DNA of 14,549 bases from a bacterium (GTDB taxonomy: Bacteria; ARS69). Positions 6,198 through 13,129 of the stretch are shown piece after piece. A program made the translations under genes and the position numbers. The notes beneath the pieces were generated by a model, which saw only the letters and a program-made list of their open reading frames with translations, made no database searches and was not told where the DNA came from. The number at the start of each line of letters is the position of its first letter. Position 1 is the first letter of the stretch. Location: assembly GCA_025774865.1 (NCBI GenBank), contig JALGZO010000055.1, forward strand, positions 1-14,549, written 5' to 3'.

Positions 6198-6349
6198 GTC
6201 GGCTGGTTACCTCCGTTCCGTCCGTCAGTCTCTCGAGCGGCAATGCCGGTGAATATGAGGCCCAGGTGACGTCGGCGCAAGGGTGCGGAGGGGGCGAGTT
6301 CCTCGTGCCAGGTTCGTTCCGCGTGAGACCCGCCCTCGCCTCGCGCGGG
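6198..6349. other. 152-nt intergenic region with a hairpin and a weak promoter-like pair
   Basis: No gene is visible here. The right end holds an inverted repeat with arms gacccgc (6327-6333) and gcgggtc (6345-6351). The second arm includes part of the GNAT stop codon, so a hairpin forms right at the end of that gene; no T-run follows. Reading toward DUF3224, TTGCGC, 17 nt, then CATATT resembles a poor sigma-70 promoter in an otherwise GC-rich stretch. Both are tentative; this would be a sensible place for a transcript boundary. Confidence 0.3.
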
Positions 6350-6757
6350 TCAGGACCCCGACTGAAAATCGAACCGGCGAACGCACATGCCGGTAACCGG
6401 CCGCATCCCGAGCGACTCGTAGAACGACTGCACGTCCGGGTCGCAAATCAGATCGACCATGTACAGTCCGTCCAGCCGATGAAGCATTCGCCGCACGAGC
6501 TCGCTACCGACTCCCCGACCCCGGTACTCGGAAAGAACCTCCAGCAGCGGAATGTAGGCGGCGAGCACCCGATCGGTTACCGCGGTCACGAAACCGACGA
6601 TCGCGTCGGATTGCTCATCCCGGGCGAGAACGACCTCGTCGCTGTTCTGGAGAAGACGAAGATGCGTTTCCGGAGAGGGTGACACCGGCCACCCCTCGAA
6701 GAAGCCGACGAGCTGCGTTGGGTCGACCCCCTCGACGGTCGTCAGATAACGAATCAT
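6350..6757 (-). CDS. GNAT-family N-acetyltransferase
   Basis: 135 residues. MIRYLTTVEGVDPTQLVGFF opens the fold, IVGFVTAVTDRVLAAYIPLLEV is the central beta-hairpin, and R79-G-R-G-V-G84 is the acetyl-CoA loop followed by SELVRRMLHRL. It closes with the FYESLGMRPVTGM motif seen in many small GNATs. The substrate is unknown. The ATG lies 4 nt after the stop of the MaoC-like gene, with GAGGGG just before it, so the two are surely on one transcript. It is unlike the other two GNATs in the window and is not a recent duplicate. Confidence 0.88.
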   Translation of the reverse strand: MIRYLTTVEGVDPTQLVGFFEGWPVSPSPETHLRLLQNSDEVVLARDEQSDAIVGFVTAVTDRVLAAYIPLLEVLSEYRGRGVGSELVRRMLHRLDGLYMVDLICDPDVQSFYESLGMRPVTGMCVRRFDFQSGS

Positions 6758-6761
6758 CCCC

Positions 6762-7019
6762 TCAGACTTCCTGGGGCGAGAACGTGTAGCACCAAGCCTC
6801 GCCCTCCAGAACCGTCTCTCCATCTTGACGAGAGACGCGGATCGCGAGTTGAGTGACCGGCTTCGCGGCGTGAACGGACAGGACCTCTGCGGTCGCCGTG
6901 ATGGTGTCGCCAATGAACACGGGCGCCGTGAACTTCCAGTTCTGGTTGAGAAAGACCGTACCGGGACCCGGCATGTCCGTGATCGTCCGGCTAGCGGTGT
7001 CCCCGACGGCTGGCGACAC
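6762..7019 (-). CDS. MaoC-like hot-dog protein lacking its active-site section
   Basis: 85 residues from GTG 7019 (AGGGGGG 7 nt upstream). From MPGPGTVFLNQNWKF through APVFIGDTITATAEVLSV to VLEGEAWCY it follows the C-terminal half of MaoC/(R)-enoyl-CoA hydratases, which act on acyl-CoA thioesters. The first residues (VGDTASRTITD) look like the usual N-terminal strand of the same family. The intervening 50-60 residues, which carry the hydratase Asp/His pair and the hot-dog helix, are absent. The join is in frame. It is either a gene with an internal deletion (likely inactive as a hydratase) or a reduced domain with another job. The stop is 4 nt before GNAT. Confidence 0.75.
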   Translation of the reverse strand: MSPAVGDTASRTITDMPGPGTVFLNQNWKFTAPVFIGDTITATAEVLSVHAAKPVTQLAIRVSRQDGETVLEGEAWCYTFSPQEV

Positions 7020-7107
7020 GATGGCACCCCCCTGTCTGCTGCGCGACCGGCGAGCAGTATCGTGCCGTCACGGTGGGCACGCAAGATGCCATCAGCGATC
7101 GGGGATC

Positions 7108-7575
7108 CTACCGACCGAACCAGAGACCGACCGCCAGCGCGCCGATGGCCGACTCGAACCCCTTGTCGGTGTCCATACCCCAGAGAACCCCGAGCTCTCC
7201 GTACCATCGATACCGGCTCCAAGGTGCCGCGATGCCTCCGCCGGCCCACAGGAAGCCGGTGGTTCCGAGCGCGCCGCCACCGTCCCCTTCGCTCACGTTG
7301 AGCAGGCCTCCTCCACCGTACGCATACGGTCTGACCGTTCCGCTCAACCTGGTTACGGCCGCCCGCCCCGTGACGGAATTGATCAGGAGGAGAGGACTCA
7401 CGCTCGCCTGAAGCCGGAGCTTCCCGTGCCGGGGTGTTTCGAGCGTCACGGCCAGTAGCTGGGGAGCACCCGCGGCGATTCCCCACGCGAATTTCGAATC
7501 ACTGGGCCGCGTCTCCTCCGCGCGTACGTTCGGCGCCGACGGTATCAGCAACGCCACCAGCCAGAATCTCACCAT
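7108..7575 (-). CDS. Probable outer-membrane beta-barrel protein
   Basis: 155 residues. A signal peptide (MVRFWLVALLIPSAPNVRA, cleavage near residue 19) leads into alternating amphipathic strands rich in Gly and aromatic residues: KFAWGIAAGAPQLLAVTLE, KLRLQASVSPLLLI, VRPYAYGGGGLL, FLWAGGGIA, YRWYGELGVLWGMD, and a final IGALAVGLWFGR with an aromatic residue near the end. This is the look of an 8-stranded barrel of the OmpA/OmpW size. No family is recognised. The ATG lacks a strong ribosome site. The 88-nt gap after it (7020-7107) shows a 6-bp hairpin cgtgcc/ggcacg and no gene. Confidence 0.65.
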   Translation of the reverse strand: MVRFWLVALLIPSAPNVRAEETRPSDSKFAWGIAAGAPQLLAVTLETPRHGKLRLQASVSPLLLINSVTGRAAVTRLSGTVRPYAYGGGGLLNVSEGDGGGALGTTGFLWAGGGIAAPWSRYRWYGELGVLWGMDTDKGFESAIGALAVGLWFGR

Positions 7576-7648
7576 CGGGGCGGGCGTCCCTCGTCCGAAG
7601 TCCGCGAAGTCCCAGACGCACCAGCCGTCTCTGGGCGTGCGAGTCAAT

Positions 7649-8254
7649 TCAGGCAGGCTCGCGAAATGCCAGCTTGACCCAGAAGAGACCGCGAAAGTCG
7701 TCCGCCTGAAAGCCCGTCGCCCGATCATCCGGATAGAGTGCCCGAAGTCGTTCCTGAACGGGGGCTGAGATCGCGTCACCGTGGCAGGTCAGACACATCG
7801 GCTTCACGTGAATCGGCTCGACATAACCAATGTGCTGCGAGTCCAGCCGGACGGCCCGCGGCGCCGAGTCGGAGGGGTTCGCTCCGTACTCCGCGAGGAA
7901 CGGCTCCATCCACGGCGCCGGCGCGTTCTCCGGATTCCGAAGCCGGTGGCTGGTGCGCCCGATCTCGACGCCCTCGAGGGCGATCGCGGCGGCGATCTTC
8001 GGCGCCTCGAGCCGGCAGACCTGGATCGCATTCTCCGGTCCGCCTTCTTCCAAAGCCGTAACCAGCGCCCCCTTCAGCTCCTTCTTGAAGGGGGCCAACG
8101 CTTCTCGGGCGCGCGCCACGGCAGCGTCCGGCACCCCTGGTTCATCGCCCGAGCACGAGTACAGGATCAGGATCAGGGGCGCCACCAGGAGCGTGGCCGT
8201 GATCGACGCTCGTCGCCGCGTGAACCCGGTTCGTGCACGATGCGTTCTGCTCAC
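7649..8254 (-). CDS. DUF3365 (Tll0287-like) haem c lipoprotein
   Basis: 201 residues. A hydrophobic stretch (TATLLVAPLILILYSC) ends in a lipobox with Cys34, so the protein is probably anchored in an outer or inner membrane leaflet. The domain has AIQVCRLEAPKIA, the diagnostic IGRTSHRLRNPENAPAPWMEPFL, and a single haem-attachment site C154-L-T-C-H158 followed by the ALYPDDRATGF loop and a last strand. These are the marks of DUF3365/Tll0287-like domains, haem sensors or redox modules seen alone or on signalling proteins. The GTG start overlaps the TGA of the DUF4097 gene (GTGA), so the two are translated together. The 73-nt gap after it holds nothing but a weak inverted repeat. Confidence 0.9.
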   Translation of the reverse strand: MSRTHRARTGFTRRRASITATLLVAPLILILYSCSGDEPGVPDAAVARAREALAPFKKELKGALVTALEEGGPENAIQVCRLEAPKIAAAIALEGVEIGRTSHRLRNPENAPAPWMEPFLAEYGANPSDSAPRAVRLDSQHIGYVEPIHVKPMCLTCHGDAISAPVQERLRALYPDDRATGFQADDFRGLFWVKLAFREPA

Positions 8255-8931
8255 TCTTCGACCACCCGTCGGCTCGACCGGCCGGACGTGGACTCGCGCA
8301 AGAGGGCAATGTTGCCCACCCCGCAGTCGGCCACGATCACACCGTCGGCTCCGGTCCCGATGACCCCGATGACGCTCCCGCTCGAGACGCTCCCGGTCAC
8401 GGGGAACTCGACCTCGACGCTACCCACGCCCGTCCTCAAGTCCACCGTCGCGTTCAGGTCGTCCGGGACGACGAGGGCGATGTTCCCCACGCCTACGTCG
8501 ATGAGCCAGTCCTCCGTCGGCCGTCCTTGGCAGGCGACCGCCCCGACGCCCGTCCGCAACTCGAGATTCATGTCGGCGGGCCCCGTCAGATCGAAGTCCA
8601 CGGAGACACCTTGAACGTTCGAAGGGTTCGCGGCGGTCAGCTGCACCACGTTGTCCTGTAGACTCATCTCGACAAGCACCGCCGCCAGATCTTCCTGCCG
8701 ATCGGCTTGCCTCGTGGCGACCACCTGGACACTGTCCGTGGCCGCCTGACTGACGGTGATCGCGCCGACGAACGTGTCGACCACCGCGGAAGACGAGTCC
8801 GCTACCGCGAAGCTCGCTGTCTCCGTCTCGGAGAACATTCGCTCGTCGGGACTCGTCGGAGTCTCTTCGCAGCCGAGGGCCATCGCCGCGCCAAGCACGG
8901 TCACGGCCCATGGCATCCTTCGCCGGATCAT
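8251..8931 (-). CDS. DUF4097-type beta-helix lipoprotein
   Basis: 226 residues from ATG 8931 (GGAG 9 nt upstream; an ATG at 8976 would add 15 residues). MIRRRMPWAVTVLGAAMALGC is a lipoprotein signal with Cys21. The rest is a repeating parallel-strand pattern: VVDTFVGAITVSQ, SVQVVATR, NLELRTGVGAVAC, LIDVGVGNIALVV, VDLRTGVGSVEVEF, IVADCGVGNIALL. Such 'GvGni.l' turns are typical of DUF4097/adhesin-like short beta-helices, which sit on the cell surface with unknown roles. It is coupled to the DUF3365 haem lipoprotein by GTGA, suggesting both act in the envelope. Confidence 0.85.
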   Translation of the reverse strand: MIRRRMPWAVTVLGAAMALGCEETPTSPDERMFSETETASFAVADSSSAVVDTFVGAITVSQAATDSVQVVATRQADRQEDLAAVLVEMSLQDNVVQLTAANPSNVQGVSVDFDLTGPADMNLELRTGVGAVACQGRPTEDWLIDVGVGNIALVVPDDLNATVDLRTGVGSVEVEFPVTGSVSSGSVIGVIGTGADGVIVADCGVGNIALLRESTSGRSSRRVVEE

Positions 8932-8980
8932 CGGTTTTTTCTCCTTCCCGCGGCGCCGGTCGAACGGCCAGCGCATCTTC

Positions 8981-9346
8981 TCATGCTCCTGCGTAGATCA
9001 AGAGGGCCCCGAAAGCCACCGCCAAGAGTGCCGCAACCCGCACCAGCTCCGGCCGCGCGAGCCACCACTCGACGACCGTGTCCAAGCGTGCGCGTCCGGC
9101 CAGAAGGATGGAGAAAGCAACGACGATCGAGACCACACCGATCAACTGGACGAGAACTGGAATCCGGCAGGCCGGCGCGACGGCAAGCAGAGCGACCCCG
9201 AGCAAGACACGGATGACGATGGCGAACCGGAATCGACCCGGACCATCCCACTGTCCGACGAGCTCGATGAGACGCCGGGGACTCGCGACCCCGACCGCCC
9301 CGAGCAGGACGATGGCAACGCCAAGGGCGGAGACGATGATGGCCAT
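8981..9346 (-). CDS. Small integral membrane protein
   Basis: 121 residues from ATG 9346 (GGGAG 7 nt upstream). It has about four hydrophobic helices: AIIVSALGVAIVLLGAVGVA, FAIVIRVLLGVALLAVA, PVLVQLIGVVSIVVAFSILLA, and LVRVAALLAVAFGALLIY. Short charged loops lie between them, with SPRRLIELVGQW after the first helix. I cannot place it in a named family. The 126-nt gap before it (9347-9472) holds inverted repeats such as accac/gtggt but no gene. Confidence 0.7.
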   Translation of the reverse strand: MAIIVSALGVAIVLLGAVGVASPRRLIELVGQWDGPGRFRFAIVIRVLLGVALLAVAPACRIPVLVQLIGVVSIVVAFSILLAGRARLDTVVEWWLARPELVRVAALLAVAFGALLIYAGA

Positions 9347-9472
9347 TCGCCCGCTCCCGCGCGCCCGACCGCCCGGCGCGCCGACCACCGTGGATCGTGG
9401 TGCAAGGTACTACCGGCCGCGTCCAGCCGCCATGGAATCGCACGTGGTAGCCGATTCGCGCGTGGTCTCGGC

Positions 9473-9673
9473 CTAGTCGTGATGATCGGCGGGCTTGAGA
9501 TTTTCCGCCCCGGCCAGTTTGCCCGCCAGTTGCTGCGGATTGTGAATCAGGAGCGGCAGATGCTGCGGACAGATCCACAACCGCCCTCCCTGGTACTCGA
9601 CGGGAACAAGCGGCGTGGCGCTCGAGTCTCGGTCACAGGCCAGGCACTTCGGATTGCTCGGATTCTCACTCAT
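9473..9673 (-). CDS. Zinc-ribbon-like mini-protein (66 aa)
   Basis: A small conserved-type hypothetical protein with two metal-ligand pairs: K-C10-LA-C13-D and I-C35-PQ-H38-L. Between them lies PLVPVEYQGGRLW, and LPLLIHNPQQLAGKLAGAENL follows. The CxxC plus CxxH spacing fits one bound zinc. Proteins with this 'WICPxHLPxLIH...AGKL' pattern recur in bacteria as stand-alone small ORFs of unknown function. The ATG has GGAG 5 nt upstream and follows the DoxX-like gene after 58 nt. Confidence 0.8.
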   Translation of the reverse strand: MSENPSNPKCLACDRDSSATPLVPVEYQGGRLWICPQHLPLLIHNPQQLAGKLAGAENLKPADHHD

Positions 9674-9731
9674 CTCTTCTCCAGTGGTTCGGATTCATCC
9701 AGCGGTTCGAACTCCGCCTGCATCTCGGGAT

Positions 9732-10199
9732 TCAGAGTTTCCGTCGTGCGTCGGACGTCGTGCGGACCGTTCCACCCACGACGATCGCCGCCCCGATGAG
9801 GACGGCGTTCTTCACGATGTACTGGCCCTCCAGGGTGAGCCCGAAAGGGACGCTCGTGAAGCAGACCGAGGGAAGAAGGAACAGCGGCAGGATCGTCCCA
9901 GGCATCTGAAGAAACAACAGAAGAATGCCGACGCGCAGAAGCGGGCGAATCAGCAGGCAAACACCGATCGCGACCTCCCACCAGCCGAGGACCGGAATGA
10001 ACCAATCGGGGTCGATCCAGTAGACCGTGCGCTCTACAAGCTCCTCCGCGGGGCTCATCCCGAGGGGCTTGAGCGCTCCGAACCAGACGAAGATCAGCGC
10101 GAGAGACACTCGGAGGACGAACAGGCCATATCTCTCCATCCACGTCGCAATCCGCTCGTCGATGTCGTCGAACCGAGTCCTCACGCGGGCGATCTTCAC
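9732..10199 (-). CDS. DoxX-like membrane protein
   Basis: 155 residues from GTG 10199, whose GTGA overlaps the stop of the VOC fragment; GGAGG lies 10 nt upstream. Four membrane helices are seen: [60 protein letters not shown], and [15 protein letters not shown]. The order (Arg-x-Ser in helix 1, WWEVAIG in helix 2, '[13 protein letters not shown]' before helix 4) is that of DoxX/DoxD-like four-helix proteins. Members may take part in redox or sulphur chemistry, but most are uncharacterised. It is followed by the zinc-ribbon gene after 58 nt. Confidence 0.82.
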   Translation of the reverse strand: MKIARVRTRFDDIDERIATWMERYGLFVLRVSLALIFVWFGALKPLGMSPAEELVERTVYWIDPDWFIPVLGWWEVAIGVCLLIRPLLRVGILLLFLQMPGTILPLFLLPSVCFTSVPFGLTLEGQYIVKNAVLIGAAIVVGGTVRTTSDARRKL

Positions 10200-10393
10200 G
10201 CCGTCATCGCCTCCGGTCGCGCGTGTCGTGGTTGATAGATGCCGAGCTGTCCGCCGCCCGGAAGTCTCAGCTGGATGATCACTCCCCACCCCTGGTCCTG
10301 AACCGGACTCGTCTCGACCCCGCGTTCCCTCATTTCTGCCACGAACGACCGTTGATCATGGCAATTCTTCCTTCCGTTCGTTCCGAGATTCAA
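10196..10393 (-). pseudogene. C-terminal fragment of a VOC-family protein
   Basis: Up to 65 residues are readable. From [20 protein letters not shown] through [21 protein letters not shown] they match only the last half of a glyoxalase/VOC protein (the helix and final strands ending '[10 protein letters not shown]'). A full member is about 120 residues, so the first beta-alpha-beta unit and its metal ligand are missing. The text upstream of residue 17 does not resemble a VOC protein. A possible TTG start (10393) overlaps the DinB stop as TTGA, and the end overlaps the DoxX start as GTGA, so the piece may still be translated. It is probably a remnant kept for coupling, or a small stand-alone half-domain. 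Confidence 0.7.
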
Positions 10394-10833
10394 TCCAACG
10401 CGTAACGCGCCTTCCAGCCGGCGGGAATCGACAGTTTCAGCCCGTAGAGATATCTGATCAATTGGCCATGATGCACGATTTCGTGCTCCAGCAGATCCGC
10501 CACGAGCTGGTTTTGAGCGTCAGTGTACGACTCCAGTCGGCCGAGTACCGACTCGATTCCTCCGGCCGAACGGGACAGCGCTTCGAGAACTCGTTGCCGG
10601 CTGCCGACGCTCTTCGCTTCGAGTGAACAGGCGAACCCGGACCACTGCCCGGCGGCGATGGCCCGACAGTAGCTTTCGCGAGCGCCGATGACACACCAGA
10701 GTTGCTCCCCGATCGTATTCGACGGCTGCGCCAGCTTCAGGGACAGAGCCTTCTCGGGAAGCTCGGTTACGAGCTCTTCGTAGAGGTTGATCGATCTTCG
10801 AATGTTGCTTCTGAGGGTGTCGCAAAGTGACAT
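10390..10833 (-). CDS. DinB-family protein
   Basis: 147 residues: a four-helix DinB/YfiT-like protein. LCDTLRSNIRRSINLYEEL is helix 1, TIGEQLWCVIGARESYCRAI helix 2, ESVLGRLESYTDAQNQLVAD leads into the last helix, and LEHEIVHHGQLIRYLYGL is the typical terminal motif (H117, H121, H122). The usual first metal His near the W of helix 2 is not there (WCVIG), so metal binding may be altered. ATG 10833 has GGAAG upstream. It follows the small membrane-protein gene after 31 nt. The end overlaps the VOC fragment. Confidence 0.85.
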   Translation of the reverse strand: MSLCDTLRSNIRRSINLYEELVTELPEKALSLKLAQPSNTIGEQLWCVIGARESYCRAIAAGQWSGFACSLEAKSVGSRQRVLEALSRSAGGIESVLGRLESYTDAQNQLVADLLEHEIVHHGQLIRYLYGLKLSIPAGWKARYALD

Positions 10834-10864
10834 GTTCGGCTTCTTCCGGCCCGCGCAGTGCCAG

Positions 10865-11260
10865 CTATGTTCGCTCCGACGATGGAGCACTACCCTCTTC
10901 CCGGTCCATGAGCACTGCGAAGATCGTCGCTGGCACTCCAAACGGGAAGAAGGAGATCATCGCGGCGACCCCGCCGATCAGAGTCCACAACCGGCTCGAA
11001 CGCCGTATCGCGTGGATTCCGCCAACCACGGAGACGATACCCACCGCAACGAGCAGCACGGCGAGACTCAGGAAGTGCCCAGAGGCCAAGGCGAAAGGAA
11101 ACGCGGGCACCTCGGACGAGTCGACGAGAATCGGAACGCTGCCCACGCCGATTCCGAGGAAGAACAGCGCGACGCTGCCCATGAGGCCAGATCCACCGGC
11201 ACAGATCTGCAGAACTCCCGTGGCCGCGGGCAGCCAACTTCTCTCTGAACCGTGGGACAT
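10865..11260 (-). CDS. Small multi-helix membrane protein
   Basis: 131 residues from ATG 11260, one base overlapping the hydrolase stop (TGATG). Hydrophobic segments are GVLQICAGGSGLMGSVALFF, FLSLAVLLVAVGIVSVVGGI and LWTLIGGVAAMISFFPFGVP, with the cytosolic link HAIRRSSR and a charged tail. The pattern 'GIxxxxGGIxAIRRxxxxWxLxGGVxA' is common in small uncharacterised membrane proteins of Gram-negatives. Function unknown. The one-base overlap makes co-translation with the hydrolase likely. Confidence 0.72.
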   Translation of the reverse strand: MSHGSERSWLPAATGVLQICAGGSGLMGSVALFFLGIGVGSVPILVDSSEVPAFPFALASGHFLSLAVLLVAVGIVSVVGGIHAIRRSSRLWTLIGGVAAMISFFPFGVPATIFAVLMDREEGSAPSSERT

Positions 11261-12297
11261 CACGGCATCCCTTTCTCGCGCACGCGTCCCGCCGCGGCGG
11301 TGCGCAGCATCCAAGCCGACACCTCGTCCATGACCTCGCCCGCCATGACATGGTCGATGGATTCGTATTCATCCGGCATTCCAGTCATGCATCGCTGAAA
11401 GGCGTGGTTCATGTCGGGCGCTTCCATGATGGTCCAGTCGTCCACCTTCAGGCCATCGAGCAGCGCTCGAGCCGCGGCCAGGTTTTCACGCGCCGGCGCC
11501 TGCGTATCTTTGGACGCGTAGACGACGAGCACGGGGCACGTCACGAGCGGAGCCACGTGACCCGGGTCCCAGCTCAGGCACGTCTCGAGGCACGGCGATG
11601 ACAGGAGCCCCAGGAATTCGGCTCCCGACATGGCCTTACCGCCGAGGATCACCGCTGTCCTCTCGTTGACGACTCGCGGGGCCAGCCGGTCCGCAATCTC
11701 CAGTGCCTGGGGGTTTCGCTCGGGTGCGTCATCGGTTCGGGCGATCGTGAGCACCGTCTGCAGATCCGAGACACACTGATCGTACTCGGGGCCCTGCTGG
11801 ATGCTTCCAAAGGCGAGCCGGGCGAACGACCGGACGAGATTGTCCGCGCCGGACAGAAGAGGACTCGCCAAGAGCACACAGAAAGACACGTCCTGCATCT
11901 CGGCGGCGGCAGTCAGGGCAACCATGCCGCCCTCGCTGTGACCCAGCAGACCGACGCCTTCCCGGGGGAAACGCTCATCGTCGACGAGGAACTCCACCGC
12001 GCCAATGACGTCGGCGACGAAATCGTCGGGGCCCGCCGACGAGAAGTCCCCTTCGGAATCTCCAACTCCCCGCTTGTCGAACCTCAGTGAAGCGATTCCG
12101 GCCTGAGCGAGGCGGTGGGCCAGCACCCGGAACAGCGTGTGTCCGACGAACGTCACGTCGCGGTCGACGGGTCCGGTACCGGATGCGAGAACCACCGCAG
12201 GGGCGCTACGACCACTGGAAGGGAGGGCCAACGTGCCTGCAAGCGTCACCGTACGGTCGGCACTTCTGAAAGACACCTGTGATTCCGTGACGGTCAT
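11260..12297 (-). CDS. Alpha/beta hydrolase
   Basis: 345 residues from ATG 12297 with a complete catalytic triad: nucleophile S121 in G-H-S121-E-G-G, acid D264 in VVYASKD, and H298 in DMNHAF. The oxyanion area is LASGTGPVDRD (39-47), and the RFDKRGVGDSEG strand turn (72-83) is standard for COG1073-type esterase/hydrolases. An inserted helical lid lies between residues 150 and 240. The substrate is unknown. The ribosome site of this ATG is poor. A CTG at 12318 with GAGAGGGAG, or a TTG at 12336, would add 7 or 13 residues and overlap the end of the preceding SRPBCC gene. Confidence 0.9.
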   Translation of the reverse strand: MTVTESQVSFRSADRTVTLAGTLALPSSGRSAPAVVLASGTGPVDRDVTFVGHTLFRVLAHRLAQAGIASLRFDKRGVGDSEGDFSSAGPDDFVADVIGAVEFLVDDERFPREGVGLLGHSEGGMVALTAAAEMQDVSFCVLLASPLLSGADNLVRSFARLAFGSIQQGPEYDQCVSDLQTVLTIARTDDAPERNPQALEIADRLAPRVVNERTAVILGGKAMSGAEFLGLLSSPCLETCLSWDPGHVAPLVTCPVLVVYASKDTQAPARENLAAARALLDGLKVDDWTIMEAPDMNHAFQRCMTGMPDEYESIDHVMAGEVMDEVSAWMLRTAAAGRVREKGMP

Positions 12298-12319
12298 GGA
12301 TCGAACCAGCCGGTTCAGC

Positions 12320-12997
12320 TCAACTCCCTCTCGCAACAGGTACAGTACTTCTCAGCTTCCCGACCTGCAAACCCCTCCCTCGAGCCGCTTCGGGCGACTC
12401 CTCTGCGCGACGCTTTATGCCCAAGAGGCATTTCCGCATCATGACGATTTCGAAGGCATCCAACACGAACTGAGAGGTCAGGCTCGTGGTGCTCCATCGG
12501 AGACGGCTCACCAGCCGGGTCCGCCCCGCGTCCATCTCGTAGAGACCCCAGGCCCACGTCACGGTGCCGTCGGATTCGAAAACGAGCAAGAGCCGCTCGT
12601 TCGGTTCCATCTCGACCACTACGGCATCGGTGTCCTTGCTGAGAGGCACCGAGTCTCCGACCTGCAGATTCTGGTATTCGAGGAGGATCCGCTCGGCGCT
12701 CGCAATACCGTCGTTGTCCAGGATGTCCCAGCTGTAGAACCCCGCCCGCTGGTACCCCATTTGCACGATCCAGGGCCAAACTTGCTCCGCTGGTGCATTG
12801 ACAGTTACCGCGCGCGTCGCATTGAAGGTCGGGTTCTGGACGAGTTCATCTCCGGCCATCGGACGAGCGACTTCGTCAGCCGTCGCACCCCAGGACAGCT
12901 GCCAAGGACGATAGACGGAATAGAAGAAGGCGACGAAGGCGACGAGAACTCCCGACAGCAAGAGCGCCGCTCGCGTGATCTTCTTTGACTTCATCAT
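12320..12997 (-). CDS. Membrane-anchored SRPBCC-family protein
   Basis: 225 residues from ATG 12997. A basic start (MKSKKITR) is followed by one membrane helix (AALLLSGVLVAFVAFFYSVY), then an extracytoplasmic SRPBCC domain beginning RAVTVNAPAEQVWPWIVQMG. YQRAGFYSWDILDN and the AERILLEYQNLQVGDSVPLS segment are features of one subgroup of SRPBCC proteins. The last helix carries MMRKCLLGIKRRAEE. The ligand is unknown. Several starts are possible in a row (GTG 13000, ATG 12997, ATG 12994) and none has a clear ribosome site. It ends within a few nt of the hydrolase start. Confidence 0.85.
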   Translation of the reverse strand: MMKSKKITRAALLLSGVLVAFVAFFYSVYRPWQLSWGATADEVARPMAGDELVQNPTFNATRAVTVNAPAEQVWPWIVQMGYQRAGFYSWDILDNDGIASAERILLEYQNLQVGDSVPLSKDTDAVVVEMEPNERLLLVFESDGTVTWAWGLYEMDAGRTRLVSRLRWSTTSLTSQFVLDAFEIVMMRKCLLGIKRRAEESPEAARGRGLQVGKLRSTVPVARGS

Positions 12998-13018
12998 CAC
13001 TCGCCCAACGGCGGCCAG

Positions 13019-13129
13019 TCAGGCGGCTCGGGCCTGGATCGCGATCGGCGCCCTGGCCGACTGGTTCCAGATCGTCAGCTCGTTGATCGTTTGCTGGAGG
13101 AAGGAGCGTGCGCTCTCCTCCTTCCTCAG
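13019..13129 (-). CDS. Possible 36-codon ORF overlapping the DUF4019 stop
   Basis: Between the DUF4019 stop and the SRPBCC start one frame is open, with a strong G/C third-position bias (about 90%). It reads RKEESARSFLQQTINELTIW and continues NQSARAPIAIQARAA before TGA 13021-13019. The other two frames lack the bias. A CTG at 13129 would overlap the DUF4019 stop as CTGA; an ATG at 13156 in the same frame would overlap it by more. The peptide is an amphipathic helix plus a short tail. I recognise no family. It may be a real tiny gene or the end of a destroyed one. Confidence 0.35.
   Translation of the reverse strand: MRKEESARSFLQQTINELTIWNQSARAPIAIQARAA
13097..13127. repeat. 10-bp inverted repeat at the DUF4019 stop
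   Basis: Arms gaggaaggag (13097-13106) and ctccttcctc (13118-13127) enclose 11 nt. On the minus strand the hairpin begins in the stop codon of the DUF4019 gene. No T-run follows, so a standard intrinsic terminator is not shown. The purine-rich arm GGAAGGAGGAG could equally act as a ribosome site for the small downstream ORF. Confidence 0.45.

Noticed and set aside
9670-9723. 17-codon ORF between the DoxX-like and zinc-ribbon genes (MQAEFEPLDESEPLEKR), ending in ATGA with the next start
   Set aside because: It has a repeated EPLDESEPLE character and the same overlap type, but it is too short and too biased to claim as a gene.
13097-13127. Intrinsic terminator after DUF4019
   Set aside because: The stem is strong but no T-run follows, and the region overlaps a frame with coding bias.
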